From: Pirellulaceae bacterium
GTDB lineage: Bacteria > Planctomycetota > Planctomycetia > Pirellulales > Pirellulaceae
Assembly (NCBI GenBank): GCA_019636375.1
Contig: JAHBXS010000004.1
Location: forward strand, 496,001-560,000
Direction: 5' to 3'
Length of the DNA stretch: 64,000 bases
Part shown: positions 9,308 through 17,356 of the stretch, in pieces
How the letters are laid out: each line of letters starts with the position of its first letter
Position numbering within the stretch: position 1 is the stretch's first letter
The notes under the pieces: model-generated
Told to the model about the DNA's origin: nothing
Database searches by the model: none
Seen by the model: the letters and a program-made list of their open reading frames with translations, nothing else
Position numbers and translations under genes: made by a program

Positions 9308-10477
9308 GTGATAACTGATGACGGTCTGCCTTACAACGTTAACCAGTCCCTTTTTAAAGCTCTCGCCACCAAGGACCGTCATTTAGCGGCGGCAGTTAAG
9401 TTTATGGCACATGATTTCCTGCATTTCGACGGCACCTGGTGCGATATTGAATTGTTGTTAAACCGCCAAGTCGCCGACGACGCAACTGGGTTTCGCGAGG
9501 GTTCACAGCTCGGTGCCTCAACCTATTCCATTGTCCACTCCGTCGTTCCCCAAAATCGATTATGGCAAACATTGATGGCTTGGCGCGAGCACCTTGTTGG
9601 AGTTGACATTGGTGATCTGTTGGTGCGAGTCAAATATTCAGCAAAACACCCGACGCGAGAAATTCCCTTTGCAGACTTCTGGCGTCTCCACTTCTTGCAA
9701 GGGTTAACTGACGAGTTGAAACGCGGAACGCTCCGCTGCAAATTCCAACCGATTGTGTCGAGAGTTCATCAATCGATTTTTGGCTACGAGTTGCTGGCCA
9801 ATTTCCATGATGAAAAACTCGATCTTGGAGCCTACGATCTTTTTCTCCAAGTTCACGATGCGCGGGAACGACTGGCTCTTGAAGGGTTGCTGTGGACATC
9901 AGCCCTTAAGCAGTTGCGACATTTACCGAACAACAAATTGGGATTCGTCAATTTAAACCCGGAAATATTCTTTCAGGGAATCACGGATTGGAGACGAACT
10001 GACCGTGAATTAGCCAAAGCATCAATCGCTCCCTCTCGCATGGTCGTTGAAATCCTGGAATCGGAAACACCGTATGATTTTGGTGAACTCGAAAATTTTG
10101 TTAGCGAATGTCGCCGTCGTAGTTTTACAATTGCAGTTGACGACTGGGGACAACATTCGGGAAATTTGACCGTTTTGGAAGCGGTACGACCCGACTTCGT
10201 AAAACTCGAAGTCCAAACTGTCAGAGGCGCCAGTACTGATCCTTATCGTCGAACATTGGTCGAGGGAGTGATCGATTTTTGTCGCTCGCTCGATACCAAA
10301 GTTGTACTTGAAGGAATCGAAACCGCCGACGATTGGGAGTGGGCTAAAGACTCTCGAGCGGAATTTTTGCAGGGTTATCATTTTGGGCGTCCCAATCGAT
10401 CCCCCGTTGATTGTTGGCTACCAACTGCGACAATCAACACTGCGGCAGCGCATTTCGGAGTTCCCTCAACGATCTGA
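9308..10477 (+). CDS. EAL-domain protein, probable cyclic di-GMP phosphodiesterase or sensor
   Basis: 389 residues from a GTG start (an in-frame ATG at 9404 is the alternative; no strong ribosome site decides). Residues about 140-380 form an EAL domain: YELLANF in place of EALLR, FVNLNPEIF, VVEILES, AVDDWGQHSG, FVKLEVQ, VLEGIET and FLQGYHFGRP. Most acidic metal ligands and the Lys are kept, but the Arg of the EALxR loop is Asn and the loop-6 region differs from DDFGTGYSS, so activity is uncertain; it may be a c-di-GMP binder. The N-terminal 140 residues match nothing I recognise, and there is no GGDEF domain. Confidence 0.82.
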   Translation: MITDDGLPYNVNQSLFKALATKDRHLAAAVKFMAHDFLHFDGTWCDIELLLNRQVADDATGFREGSQLGASTYSIVHSVVPQNRLWQTLMAWREHLVGVDIGDLLVRVKYSAKHPTREIPFADFWRLHFLQGLTDELKRGTLRCKFQPIVSRVHQSIFGYELLANFHDEKLDLGAYDLFLQVHDARERLALEGLLWTSALKQLRHLPNNKLGFVNLNPEIFFQGITDWRRTDRELAKASIAPSRMVVEILESETPYDFGELENFVSECRRRSFTIAVDDWGQHSGNLTVLEAVRPDFVKLEVQTVRGASTDPYRRTLVEGVIDFCRSLDTKVVLEGIETADDWEWAKDSRAEFLQGYHFGRPNRSPVDCWLPTATINTAAAHFGVPSTI

Positions 10478-10533
10478 TTGAGGTGGTTTGCGCTGAACCG
10501 CATGACAGTGGCTATGACAGTCGTGGCCGGTTC

Positions 10534-12264
10534 ATGGGGAGGCTCAGCGTGGTTGCATTTCAAAAATTTGCCGCAATTTCAATTGGGTTGTTAGTTGCAA
10601 TGCAGCCTGTTCTCGGCCAAGATCGCATCACAAGGAAACCCTTTGCGTCTCGATCCGAAGTCATTGCTCGCAACGCGATGGCAGCGACCAGTCATCCCTT
10701 GGCGACTCAAATTGCTCTGGACGTGATGCGAAACGGAGGTAACGCCATCGACGCGGCCATTGCCGCCAACGCCGCTTTGGGTCTGATGGAACCAACGGGT
10801 TGTGGAGTCGGCGGTGATTTGTTCGCCATCGTTTGGATCAATGCAGATCAAAAACTTTACGGACTGAACGCGAGTGGACGCTCGCCGCAGTCGTTGACCT
10901 ACGAAAAATTGCAAACTCTTCTGGCCGAACAGCAACTTACCAAAATCCCTGCTTTGGGGCCGTTGCCAATTTCTGTTCCGGGTTGTGTTGACGGCTGGTT
11001 CGAACTCCACGAACGATTCGGAAAAATGCCGATGGAGAAAGTCCTTCAGCCAACGATAACCTATGCCCGCGAAGGCTTCCCCGTTTCGGAATTGATCGCT
11101 TACTATTGGGGAGCGAGTCGCCGTTTGGCACGCTATCCCGGATTTAGTGAAACTTTCTTGCCCGACGGAAAAGCGCCTCGCAAAGGGGAAATTTTTAAAA
11201 ATCCTCGACTTGCGAATACCCTTGCGAGAATCGCCCAAGGCGGACGCGACGAATTTTATCGAGGTGACATCGCCAGAGAAATTGCCGAATTTATGCAAGC
11301 TCACGGGGGACACTTAAGTTACCAAGATTTGGCGAGCCACCGCAGTGAATGGGTTGATCCGGTTTCGGTCAACTATCGTGGCTACGACGTATGGGAACTC
11401 CCGCCCAATGGCCAGGGGATCGCGGCGTTACAGATGCTGGGGATACTCAAGCACTACGATTTTTCGAAAATCCCCTTCGGCAGCCCCCAACACGTGCATC
11501 TCTTCGTCGAGGCAAAAAAACTCGCGTTCGAAGACCGCGCCCTGTTCTACGCCGATCCGGCCTTCAATCAGATTCCTACTGAGCAACTGATCTCTGACGA
11601 GTATTTATCTCAACGTCGAAACCTTATCCGCGACGGGGTGGCCGCAGATCGGTATGACGCTGGAAATCCTGCTTTGATCGATGGCGATACGATTTATCTC
11701 ACCGTGGCCGATTCTGATCGTAACATGGTGTCGTTGATCCAAAGTAACTACCGTGGGTTTGGGTCTGGCCTGTGCCCTGGTGAACTGGGATTCTGTCTGC
11801 AAGATCGCGGTGAAATGTTTGACATGACACCCGGACGGTTTAATACTTACGAACCCAACAAGCGTCCCTTTCACACAATCATCCCGGCGTTTATAACCAA
11901 AGACGGCCAACCGTTTTTGAGTTTTGGAGTCATGGGAGGAGCGACCCAGCCGCAGGGACATGTACAAATCGTTATGAATATCGTTGACTTCGGAATGAAT
12001 ATCCAAGAGGCAGGTGATGCTCCCAGAATTCTGCACAATGGCTCCTCCGAACCAACTGGCGAACGAATGACCGATGGTGGTACCGTATCGCTCGAGACGG
12101 GCTTTCGTCGCGATACGGTTGACGCACTCCAAGCGATGGGTCATAAAATTGGCCGTGATCGCGGCAATTTTGGTGGCTATCAAGGCATTCGTTACGACCC
12201 AATTCACGACGTTTACTATGGTGCCAGCGAGTCCAGAAAAGATGGCCATGCGGCTGGATACTAA
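10534..12264 (+). CDS. ggt: Gamma-glutamyltransferase family protein (exported)
   Basis: 576 residues from the ATG at 10534, which gives a clean signal peptide (FAAISIGLLVAMQPVLGQ); a longer frame to 10411 overlaps the EAL gene and is rejected. RNAMAATSHPLATQIALDVM, GNAIDAAIAANAALGLMEP and GCGVGGDLFA are the large-subunit hallmarks. The autocleavage Thr is about 386 in DGDTIYLTVAD, followed by SNYRGFGSG and later MGGATQPQGH. These enzymes self-cleave into two subunits and transfer or hydrolyse the gamma-glutamyl group of glutathione and related peptides outside the cytoplasm. The DTIYLTVADxD form belongs to the GGT-like branch, so the substrate may not be glutathione. Confidence 0.92.
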   Translation: MGRLSVVAFQKFAAISIGLLVAMQPVLGQDRITRKPFASRSEVIARNAMAATSHPLATQIALDVMRNGGNAIDAAIAANAALGLMEPTGCGVGGDLFAIVWINADQKLYGLNASGRSPQSLTYEKLQTLLAEQQLTKIPALGPLPISVPGCVDGWFELHERFGKMPMEKVLQPTITYAREGFPVSELIAYYWGASRRLARYPGFSETFLPDGKAPRKGEIFKNPRLANTLARIAQGGRDEFYRGDIAREIAEFMQAHGGHLSYQDLASHRSEWVDPVSVNYRGYDVWELPPNGQGIAALQMLGILKHYDFSKIPFGSPQHVHLFVEAKKLAFEDRALFYADPAFNQIPTEQLISDEYLSQRRNLIRDGVAADRYDAGNPALIDGDTIYLTVADSDRNMVSLIQSNYRGFGSGLCPGELGFCLQDRGEMFDMTPGRFNTYEPNKRPFHTIIPAFITKDGQPFLSFGVMGGATQPQGHVQIVMNIVDFGMNIQEAGDAPRILHNGSSEPTGERMTDGGTVSLETGFRRDTVDALQAMGHKIGRDRGNFGGYQGIRYDPIHDVYYGASESRKDGHAAGY

Positions 12265-12309
12265 ATAATTGAACTTAACTCAATTTAAAACAACAAGGAA
12301 CAATTTCAG

Positions 12310-13599
12310 ATGACTTTGTCGACCGCCATGACGGAAAACTTGGTTTGTACGGAAATCGCCGGGCGCTCCGTGCGGGAACTCGCCGAGAAATACGGAACGC
12401 CAACCTATGTGTATGATGCGGAGAAAATTGTTCAACAAATCGAACGACTTCGCTCTTTCGATGTCATTCGTTACGCCCAAAAAGCGAATTCAAACCTAGC
12501 CGTGTTGGATTTGATGCGGCGTTTGGGGGTCGTCGTCGATGCAGTGAGCGTGGGTGAAATTTACCGAGCGCATCGCGCAGGTTTCCCTTATAAGGCTGGT
12601 GAAAATGACCCGGCACCGATTGTCTACACGGCGGACATTTTCGATCGCGAAGCGTTGGATTGGATCGAAAAGCACCGGGTTCATCCAAATCTCGGCTCTC
12701 CGGATATGATCGACCAGTTCGGGGAACGCTGCCCCGGCAGAGATGTGACTCTGCGGATCAACCCAGGTTTCGGCCACGGCCATAGCCAAAAAACCAATAC
12801 GGGCGGAGCCAGTTCCAAACATGGAATCTGGCATGAAGACCTCGATGATTGTTTGGCGCGAGCTGCCAAATATGATTTGACAATCAGCGGCCTGCACATG
12901 CACATCGGATCGGGTACCGACTTCGAACATTTGGCTCAGGTATGCCAAGCGATGGAAGAAATGGCACTCCGCGTCGGCCCACAATTAAAAACGATTAGTG
13001 CCGGTGGCGGGCTGCCGACTCCATATCGCAATGAAGACGAAGAGATCGATATCGAACGTTACTATGCGTTGTGGGACGCGACTCGCCAGCGTTTGGCAAC
13101 GGAGTTTGAGCATCCGCTATCCTTGGAGATCGAACCAGGGCGTTATCCAGTAGCTCAAGCGGGATTCCTCATCGCCGAGATTCGCGCGATCAAAACAATG
13201 GGGGAAAACTTGTTCTATTTGCTCGATGCCGGTTTCAATAATCTCGCTCGACCAATTCTATATGGAGCCTATCATCCGATGTCGGTCGCTCATCGTGTTC
13301 CACGTGAGTCAGCGAAAACTCAAGAAGTCGTCGTCGGAGGCCCGCTGTGTGAGTCAGGAGACATTTTCACGCAAACCGACGGAGGATTGGTCGTTCGACG
13401 AAATTTGCCGGTTGCCGAAGTCGGCGATTTTGTGGTGATCGGGGGGGCAGGAGCCTACGGTTTTGTGATGGGCTCGAACTATAACAGTAAACCGTTCGCC
13501 GCCGAAGTCTTGCTCGACCAAGACGGTGATCATCTCGTTCGCCAACGCGAGCCCGTCAGTGATCTTTGCAGGTTGGAATCGATTCCAGTTAGACAATAG
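12310..13599 (+). CDS. lysA: Diaminopimelate decarboxylase (fold III PLP enzyme)
   Basis: 429 residues. YAQKANSN with Lys about 58 is the PLP Schiff-base site, and LHMHIGSGT, SAGGGLPTPY, LEIEPGRY and GGPLCESGD are the family motifs, the last bearing the Cys that acts with the partner subunit. It decarboxylates meso-diaminopimelate to lysine, the final step of lysine synthesis. The N-terminus has ATGs at 12310 and 12328; either is possible. It is 45 bases downstream of ggt on the same strand. Related ornithine/arginine decarboxylases share the fold, but the motif set favours LysA. Confidence 0.92.
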   Translation: MTLSTAMTENLVCTEIAGRSVRELAEKYGTPTYVYDAEKIVQQIERLRSFDVIRYAQKANSNLAVLDLMRRLGVVVDAVSVGEIYRAHRAGFPYKAGENDPAPIVYTADIFDREALDWIEKHRVHPNLGSPDMIDQFGERCPGRDVTLRINPGFGHGHSQKTNTGGASSKHGIWHEDLDDCLARAAKYDLTISGLHMHIGSGTDFEHLAQVCQAMEEMALRVGPQLKTISAGGGLPTPYRNEDEEIDIERYYALWDATRQRLATEFEHPLSLEIEPGRYPVAQAGFLIAEIRAIKTMGENLFYLLDAGFNNLARPILYGAYHPMSVAHRVPRESAKTQEVVVGGPLCESGDIFTQTDGGLVVRRNLPVAEVGDFVVIGGAGAYGFVMGSNYNSKPFAAEVLLDQDGDHLVRQREPVSDLCRLESIPVRQ

Positions 13600-13692
13600 T
13601 TGTTTAGCCCCGAAATTGAAGCGATTGCCCTCAAACGTTAGATTGTCGATGTCCTTTCACGTTGTTGTCGTTGGAACATAACGAATTCCCGT

Positions 13693-13726
13693 CTTGGTAG
13701 ACCGCACCTCGAAGCGGCTTACCAAG
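13693..13726. terminator. Hairpin downstream of lysA, possible terminator
   Basis: An imperfect 13-bp inverted repeat (cttggtagaccgc / gcggcttaccaag, two mismatches) with an 8-base loop, 94 bases after the lysA stop. No T-run follows, so it may be part of a mobile palindrome and not a terminator. Confidence 0.35.
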
Positions 13727-13841
13727 GCATGCTCCTTCAGTGCGTCCGAATTTTTCACAGTGTGAAAACCCACGTGGCCGTTCACTCCAGGAACCGCAAC
13801 TCCAATTCGCAACCCCTCCCAAACCCATCCAACCAATTTCG

Positions 13842-13972
13842 CGCACCATCTTTTACCCAACATCTTTTACCAAAAAAACAATCGCACCATCATCTCAAGC
13901 GAAAGCCCCATGTCCTCCCATAGTCAGCGTGACGATTTGGTACAAGATGTTGGGTAAAAGGTGACCATGCTC
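13842..13972. repeat. Palindromic repeat unit, copy 1
   Basis: A 131-bp unit whose ends form a 21-base inverted repeat (ttttacccaacatctttt... at 13851-13871 against ...agatgttgggtaaaa at 13939-13959, one mismatch). The same unit recurs 225 bp downstream. It encodes nothing. The structure resembles a small non-autonomous element or a structured repeat. Confidence 0.75.
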
Positions 13973-14065
13973 AAGGGAGTGGAATAAGGGCCAGCGAAAT
14001 TGGTGCCAAGCAAATTTTCAAAGTGCATCAATGGCACCAATTCTCCATTTTTCAAAACCTCCACG

Positions 14066-14197
14066 CGCAACATCTTTTACCCTTCATCTTTTACCATCAA
14101 AAACAATCGCTCCATCATCTCAAGCAAGAATCCAACGCCCTCCCATAGTCAACGTGACGATTTGGTAAAAGATGTTGGGTAAAAGATGACCATGCTC
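14066..14197. repeat. Palindromic repeat unit, copy 2
   Basis: Second copy of the unit at 13842-13972, about 85% identical by eye, with inner core identity in acaatcgc, ccatcatctcaagc and ctcccatagtca/aacgtgacga. The right arm here reads ggtaaaagatgttgggtaaa. Similarity continues weakly past the unit (aaattggtgccaag against aaattgtgccaag), so the tandem period is about 225 bp. Confidence 0.75.
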
Positions 14198-14526
14198 TAG
14201 CACCCGCCAAATTGTGCCAAGTTGCCTATGTAATGCATCGCGCATTTGCCTGAAAGGCTATCTCTCTCCCAGTCCAGGGAAGAGCGAGGGTTAGATGCCC
14301 ATCGAACCCTCGCGCCGCCCTGGGTACACGCCCCACACGTTCCCTTTCCGGCCCAATGGGCCAACCGATCTACATTCCGATCAAAAATGTATAGCCACCC
14401 CAAAAGCCATGCTACCAATTCAGAAACGCCAAGCACGTTACGTCCGTCAAAATATTTGCCGGAAAAAAAGCAAAGCAGATTCAAAATCCACGTGGGTAAT
14501 ATCGAGCCACGGATGGTACACCGATT

Positions 14527-14612
14527 GAACACGGATTTGATGCCCGTGCAGGGCACCTAATTTCCCCGACCTTTCCCCAATCCGTGTTTCATCTGTGTTT
14601 CATCTGTGGCTT
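14527..14612. repeat. Inverted and tandem motif of intergenic-repeat type
   Basis: gaacacggatt on the left and aatccgtgtttcatctgtgt with a second ttcatctgtgg on the right form an inverted repeat with a short internal tandem. Motifs of this kind (acagatgaacacggat) occur as intergenic repeats in several bacterial phyla from my general knowledge; no search was run. Confidence 0.4.
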
Positions 14613-15068
14613 ATTGAATTGGTGCTACCCGACCCCCATTCAACCCCTCAGATAGGCCGCAACCGTCTACACGATCACTAAAAAGAATCGCCTTGTTCCC
14701 CCAACCAATCATACGATGAACCAATCCGGAATCAGAATCGATCATTCCTGTAGGCAAACGCAACTTCTGTCATCACTATCTCGTCATCGGCAACTTTAAT
14801 TCCCACATCCGTCTATTGATCACTGAAATCTATCCATCGAAAATCGCGGCCAACCAGCCACCGAACCAATTTTCAAACCTCCCCGCAAATCAAGCCCGCT
14901 AGCGCGTCAATACGGGATTATCCGCGCTAGCCGAGCTTTTCCCGAAACCAACTTGTTGACTGAGTTTTAAAATTTATCTACACTGTAACCGAGGTTTTAG
15001 CCGTTTTTTATCCACTTATCACGCGCTAGCCGATGATAATTACAAGTTCGTCGCTACTTGAGGGCTGA

Positions 15069-15473
15069 CCAATCCACCAATACAAACGCCGTACCTTTGA
15101 CGAATGCTTGAAGATTGCCCTCGATGCGTTCTCGGTGAGCGCGAAGCAGCACTTGACTCCCGCTCAATTCGAATACTGTGTAAAAGAGGCGTGTCTTGGC
15201 GGCGGTTCCGTCTTGCCGGGATGGGCTGAAATAATCGGAAATGAACCTGATGATCGTCATCATTACGAGATACGTGTGACTGATTGGATGGACAAATCGC
15301 GGCCGCAGGATAAACGAACTTGGGTTAGAATCCTTGTGTCCCGTGACCGCGCCAGCGACTTGTGCGAAATTCAATGGCTAGCAGATCGGGATTGGTTGCC
15401 ATCTTCCCTGCCATCGACAGAATCCGCGACGAACAAACCGATGAACCCAAGCGGCGGATCGGGCGTTTCCTGA
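15069..15473 (+). CDS. Small cassette-type hypothetical protein, 5' end uncertain
   Basis: The open frame runs from a stop at 15066 to 15473. The only usual start codon is TTG at 15108 (121 residues), but the residues upstream (YKRRTFDECLKIALDAF) read like genuine protein, so the true start may have been lost. I recognise no family; the protein is hydrophilic with a Trp-rich middle (VTDWMDKSRPQDKRTWVRI). Its last residues (NKPMNPSGGSGVS) are encoded by the left half of an attC site at 15432-15517, which is common for integron cassette genes. It is the first gene of the cassette cluster. Confidence 0.6.
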   Translation, partial: PIHQYKRRTFDECLKIALDAFSVSAKQHLTPAQFEYCVKEACLGGGSVLPGWAEIIGNEPDDRHHYEIRVTDWMDKSRPQDKRTWVRILVSRDRASDLCEIQWLADRDWLPSSLPSTESATNKPMNPSGGSGVS

Positions 15474-15517
15474 AATCAACATTTATTGGCCGCCGCTGGG
15501 TTATCGGTAGCGTTATG
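15432..15517 (+). other. attC recombination site 1
   Basis: Left arm 15437-15457 (accgatgaacccaagcggcgg) pairs with right arm 15490-15508 (ccgccgctgggttatcggt) perfectly except for two unpaired bases in the left arm (G and A), the extrahelical-base pattern by which integrases choose the attC strand. Outer boxes are aacaaacc on the left and agcgttatg on the right. The loop carries cgggcgtttcctgaaatcaa, shared with sites 2 and 4. Seen directly; assignment to attC follows from known attC architecture. Confidence 0.82.
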
Positions 15518-15985
15518 TCACAAACAATGAATCCGTTCGATTTGCTACGCCCCGATGCCGTTCAAGAGCAATGCGAATGCGACTCGTTAGAACAAGTCGT
15601 GATGGTCAACCTGCTGACAGACAACCCGCTCCATTGCATCAAGTGCCGGAAGGAAATAACACCGGAACGATTACCGCTGACATCGGATGATGTGCGTGAG
15701 ATCTCTGGATGGAACTCGATTGCCAACGCCCTTTACAAACTTTGGCTTGATTCAACCGAATACGAGATATATGCGAAAGAGAAATTACTTGATCCAAACG
15801 GTCACGTGAATCAGCGTGGTTTGGAGGCTGCACGTCACCTGTCATCGAAGATCCCAACATGGTTTTGGTTTTTCCGTGACGCAGATGACGAGATACCAGA
15901 CAACTGCCCAGTCTGTTGTCAACCGCTTGATTCGGATGTGAAGTGGGCGGAACGACGATGCATGAACTGCAGGCTTTACATGTGA
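15515..15985 (+). CDS. Cassette-encoded zinc-ribbon-like protein
   Basis: 156 residues from the ATG at 15515, inside the right box of attC 1 (ATG at 15527 also possible); a longer frame from 15362 runs through the attC and is rejected. Two Cys pairs are visible: CIKCRK near residue 43 and CPVCC with CMNC at the C-terminus, consistent with zinc ribbons. The middle part (ALYKLWLDSTEYEIYAKEKL, VNQRGLEAARHLS) resembles the DUF2310 family of small zinc-ribbon proteins, a guess from memory. It lies between attC 1 and attC 2 in cassette orientation. Confidence 0.75.
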   Translation: MSQTMNPFDLLRPDAVQEQCECDSLEQVVMVNLLTDNPLHCIKCRKEITPERLPLTSDDVREISGWNSIANALYKLWLDSTEYEIYAKEKLLDPNGHVNQRGLEAARHLSSKIPTWFWFFRDADDEIPDNCPVCCQPLDSDVKWAERRCMNCRLYM

Positions 15986-16015
15986 GATCTAGTGAACACT
16001 GCGTCGCCGACCAAC

Positions 16016-16107
16016 GTAACAGAACAAAAAAATGCACCCGAGTTGCCGATCGGGCGTTTCCGGAAGTCAAAGTCACTTGGCGGCAACCGGGTGATTTTAG
16101 CCGTACT
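16016..16107 (+). other. attC recombination site 2
   Basis: Left arm 16029-16048 (aaaatgcacccgagttgccg) pairs with right arm 16081-16098 (cggcaaccgggtgatttt), again with unpaired G and A only in the left arm. The loop repeats atcgggcgtttccggaagtcaa from site 1 with two changes. Left box gtaacagaacaa; right box is degenerate (agccgtactg). Confidence 0.78.
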
Positions 16108-16115
16108 GCGACTGA

Positions 16116-16664
16116 ATGGAACAGCACAAACCTACTGACGAACACTGCCCTTCGTGCGGCGCTGACATCGTGTATTGGCTGCCATCTGGCATGTTGGTCG
16201 CCGATTGCTTCACGAAAATTCGCGCCATCACAAGCTTTCCGCAGGCGGTTGATGTAGACAAGCCGCAGCATCCCGGACGGTACTGTGCTGGCGGATGCGG
16301 AGGCGAGTTCTTCAACTTCGGTAACGATGAACTTTGGGCAAAGTTGGAGGCTGATCGAAAGCGACGCGAGACCGCTTCGATCATCGTCGAGTCCACTACT
16401 CCTCACGAATCGCCTCTTGCGAACTACAAAATCTATTTTGATCGCAACGTTCGGCGGACCGCTCCACGCGACAAGGCTCCACGCAATTCTGAGTACATTG
16501 AACTTGAACCTGGCGAACACACGATTGTTGTACGGGACTATGACCATCTCGCCGTTGCTCGTCGCGAATCAAATACGATATACTTCTCGGTGTCCGACGC
16601 CGAGCAACTGCGTTTTTTGTTCACGGTAGTTGACGGTACGCTCACTATCCAGAAAGTCGGATAA
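16116..16664 (+). CDS. Cassette-encoded hypothetical protein with N-terminal zinc ribbon
   Basis: 182 residues from the ATG at 16116, nine bases after attC 2. CPSCG at about 11-15 and CAGGCG at about 57-62 could bind zinc. The C-terminal 100 residues, which include a conserved-looking IELEPGEHTIVVRDYDHL segment, match no family I know. The stop codon TAA is the first base triplet of the left box of a half attC site (ataaccaagcgatg), as in classical cassettes. Function unknown. Confidence 0.75.
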   Translation: MEQHKPTDEHCPSCGADIVYWLPSGMLVADCFTKIRAITSFPQAVDVDKPQHPGRYCAGGCGGEFFNFGNDELWAKLEADRKRRETASIIVESTTPHESPLANYKIYFDRNVRRTAPRDKAPRNSEYIELEPGEHTIVVRDYDHLAVARRESNTIYFSVSDAEQLRFLFTVVDGTLTIQKVG

Positions 16665-16689
16665 CCAAGCGATGAACACGGAGTGGCCG
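16662..16689 (+). other. attC half-site 3 (left half only)
   Basis: taaccaagcgatgaacacgg followed by agtggccg matches the left box and left arm of the neighbouring attC sites, including the spacing of the extra G and A. No complementary right arm is found in the next 600 bases. The site is therefore truncated, just before an IS110 remnant and other foreign sequence. Confidence 0.65.
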
Positions 16690-16777
16690 ACAGCTCGTCT
16701 ATGGCCCTTGAAGTCAAGTAGTACATACTTTTTTCGGCGGAAAAAGTGGCAGATTTTTTTTCCTTGTGGGGAATGAG

Positions 16778-16827
16778 AGTCTCCATATCCTCTAAAGGCC
16801 CTCCCGGGCGTTCTGAGGATATGGAGA
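16778..16827. repeat. 14-bp perfect inverted repeat
   Basis: gtctccatatcctc at 16778-16791 and gaggatatggagac at 16814-16827 pair perfectly around a 22-base GC-rich loop. No gene reads through it. It lies between the attC half-site and the IS110 remnant; it might be an IS target, an IS end or the stem of a lost site. Confidence 0.6.
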
Positions 16828-16934
16828 CGGGCCGGGATCGATTCGCTCGACCCCCTTCCGCGTCTCGGTACTGCTCGACTTACCTTGGGTGGAGTGATCG
16901 GGGACCGGTGCCTCGTGCTGATGCCGAACAGTAC

Positions 16935-17137
16935 CAGTTGAAGGTTGATTCGCAGCCCACGACGAGATTTTCGCGGAACGGCTGAATTTCCGTGAGAAAG
17001 GTCTCGGAGTCTTGGCACTGGAAATTTTTGTGGAGGCGTTTTTCGCCGTTTTGATCGATGATGCAGACGAAAAAGCTCTTTGCATGCAGATCGATTCCTG
17101 CGTAGAATAAATGCTGTTGATTATAGAATTTCATCAT
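16935..17137 (-). pseudogene. IS110-family transposase, N-terminal remnant
   Basis: The minus strand from 17137 reads MMKFYNQQHLFYAGIDLHAK, then about 45 residues ending VVGCESTFNWY, the start of the DEDD RuvC-like domain of IS110 transposases with the first Asp in AGIDLHAK and the Glu in GCEST. After NWY the similarity stops and the frame runs 17 unrelated residues to a stop at 16880. The remaining 250 or more residues, including the C-terminal Ser domain, are missing. It differs from the IS110 at 60.8 kb, so it is an independent, older insertion. Confidence 0.8.
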
Positions 17138-17244
17138 CGGTCTCTTTCGGTTTGAGTGACTTGAGCCAAATACGTTTGAGTCCCGAGCTCGTTAAAGGTT
17201 AATCCATTGTGGACAATTACCAATGTTATGGGGCCATAATGAGT

Positions 17245-17340
17245 ATTTACGCGATGCAACGGAGCGAAAATGGCGTTCCGTTTTTTTCCTGAAATCAAGA
17301 TAACTCGCGCCATTTTCGCCCGTTTATCGCCAGCGTTCGG
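17245..17340 (+). other. attC recombination site 4
   Basis: Left arm 17251-17275 (gcgatgcaacgg then agcgaaaatggcg) pairs with right arm 17308-17330 (cgccattttcgcccg then tttatcgc), with unpaired G and A in the left arm at the same places as in sites 1 and 2. The loop contains tttcctgaaatcaa, identical to site 1. The right box is cagcgttcggcc; the left box is weak. Confidence 0.75.
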
Positions 17341-17356
17341 CCAATACAAATTCGCA

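Larger units (their letters stand above)
13600..15068. other. Non-coding repeat-rich region downstream of lysA
   Basis: About 1.47 kb with no convincing gene. Open frames at 14197-14560 on both strands have no family features and unbalanced composition. The region holds a long imperfect hairpin (13693-13726), two copies of a palindromic unit (13842-13972, 14066-14197), a cgtgtttcatctgtgtttca motif with an inverted partner (about 14527-14612), and three copies of the core gctagc in related contexts (about 14899, 14932, 15029). It leads straight into the cassette genes and looks like accessory DNA. Confidence 0.6.

Noticed and set aside
13842-14197. CRISPR array
   Set aside because: Only two units of 131 bp, palindromic and widely spaced, with no short regular spacers and no cas genes.
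14197-14560. Frames of 104-119 codons on both strands
   Set aside because: They mirror each other in repeat-rich DNA with odd composition (Arg/Ser/Pro or Cys/Trp rich) and no family similarity.
16569-17018. 149-codon minus-strand frame over attC half-site and IS110 remnant
   Set aside because: It runs antisense through the cassette gene end and across the palindrome, and in a different frame from the IS110 relic.
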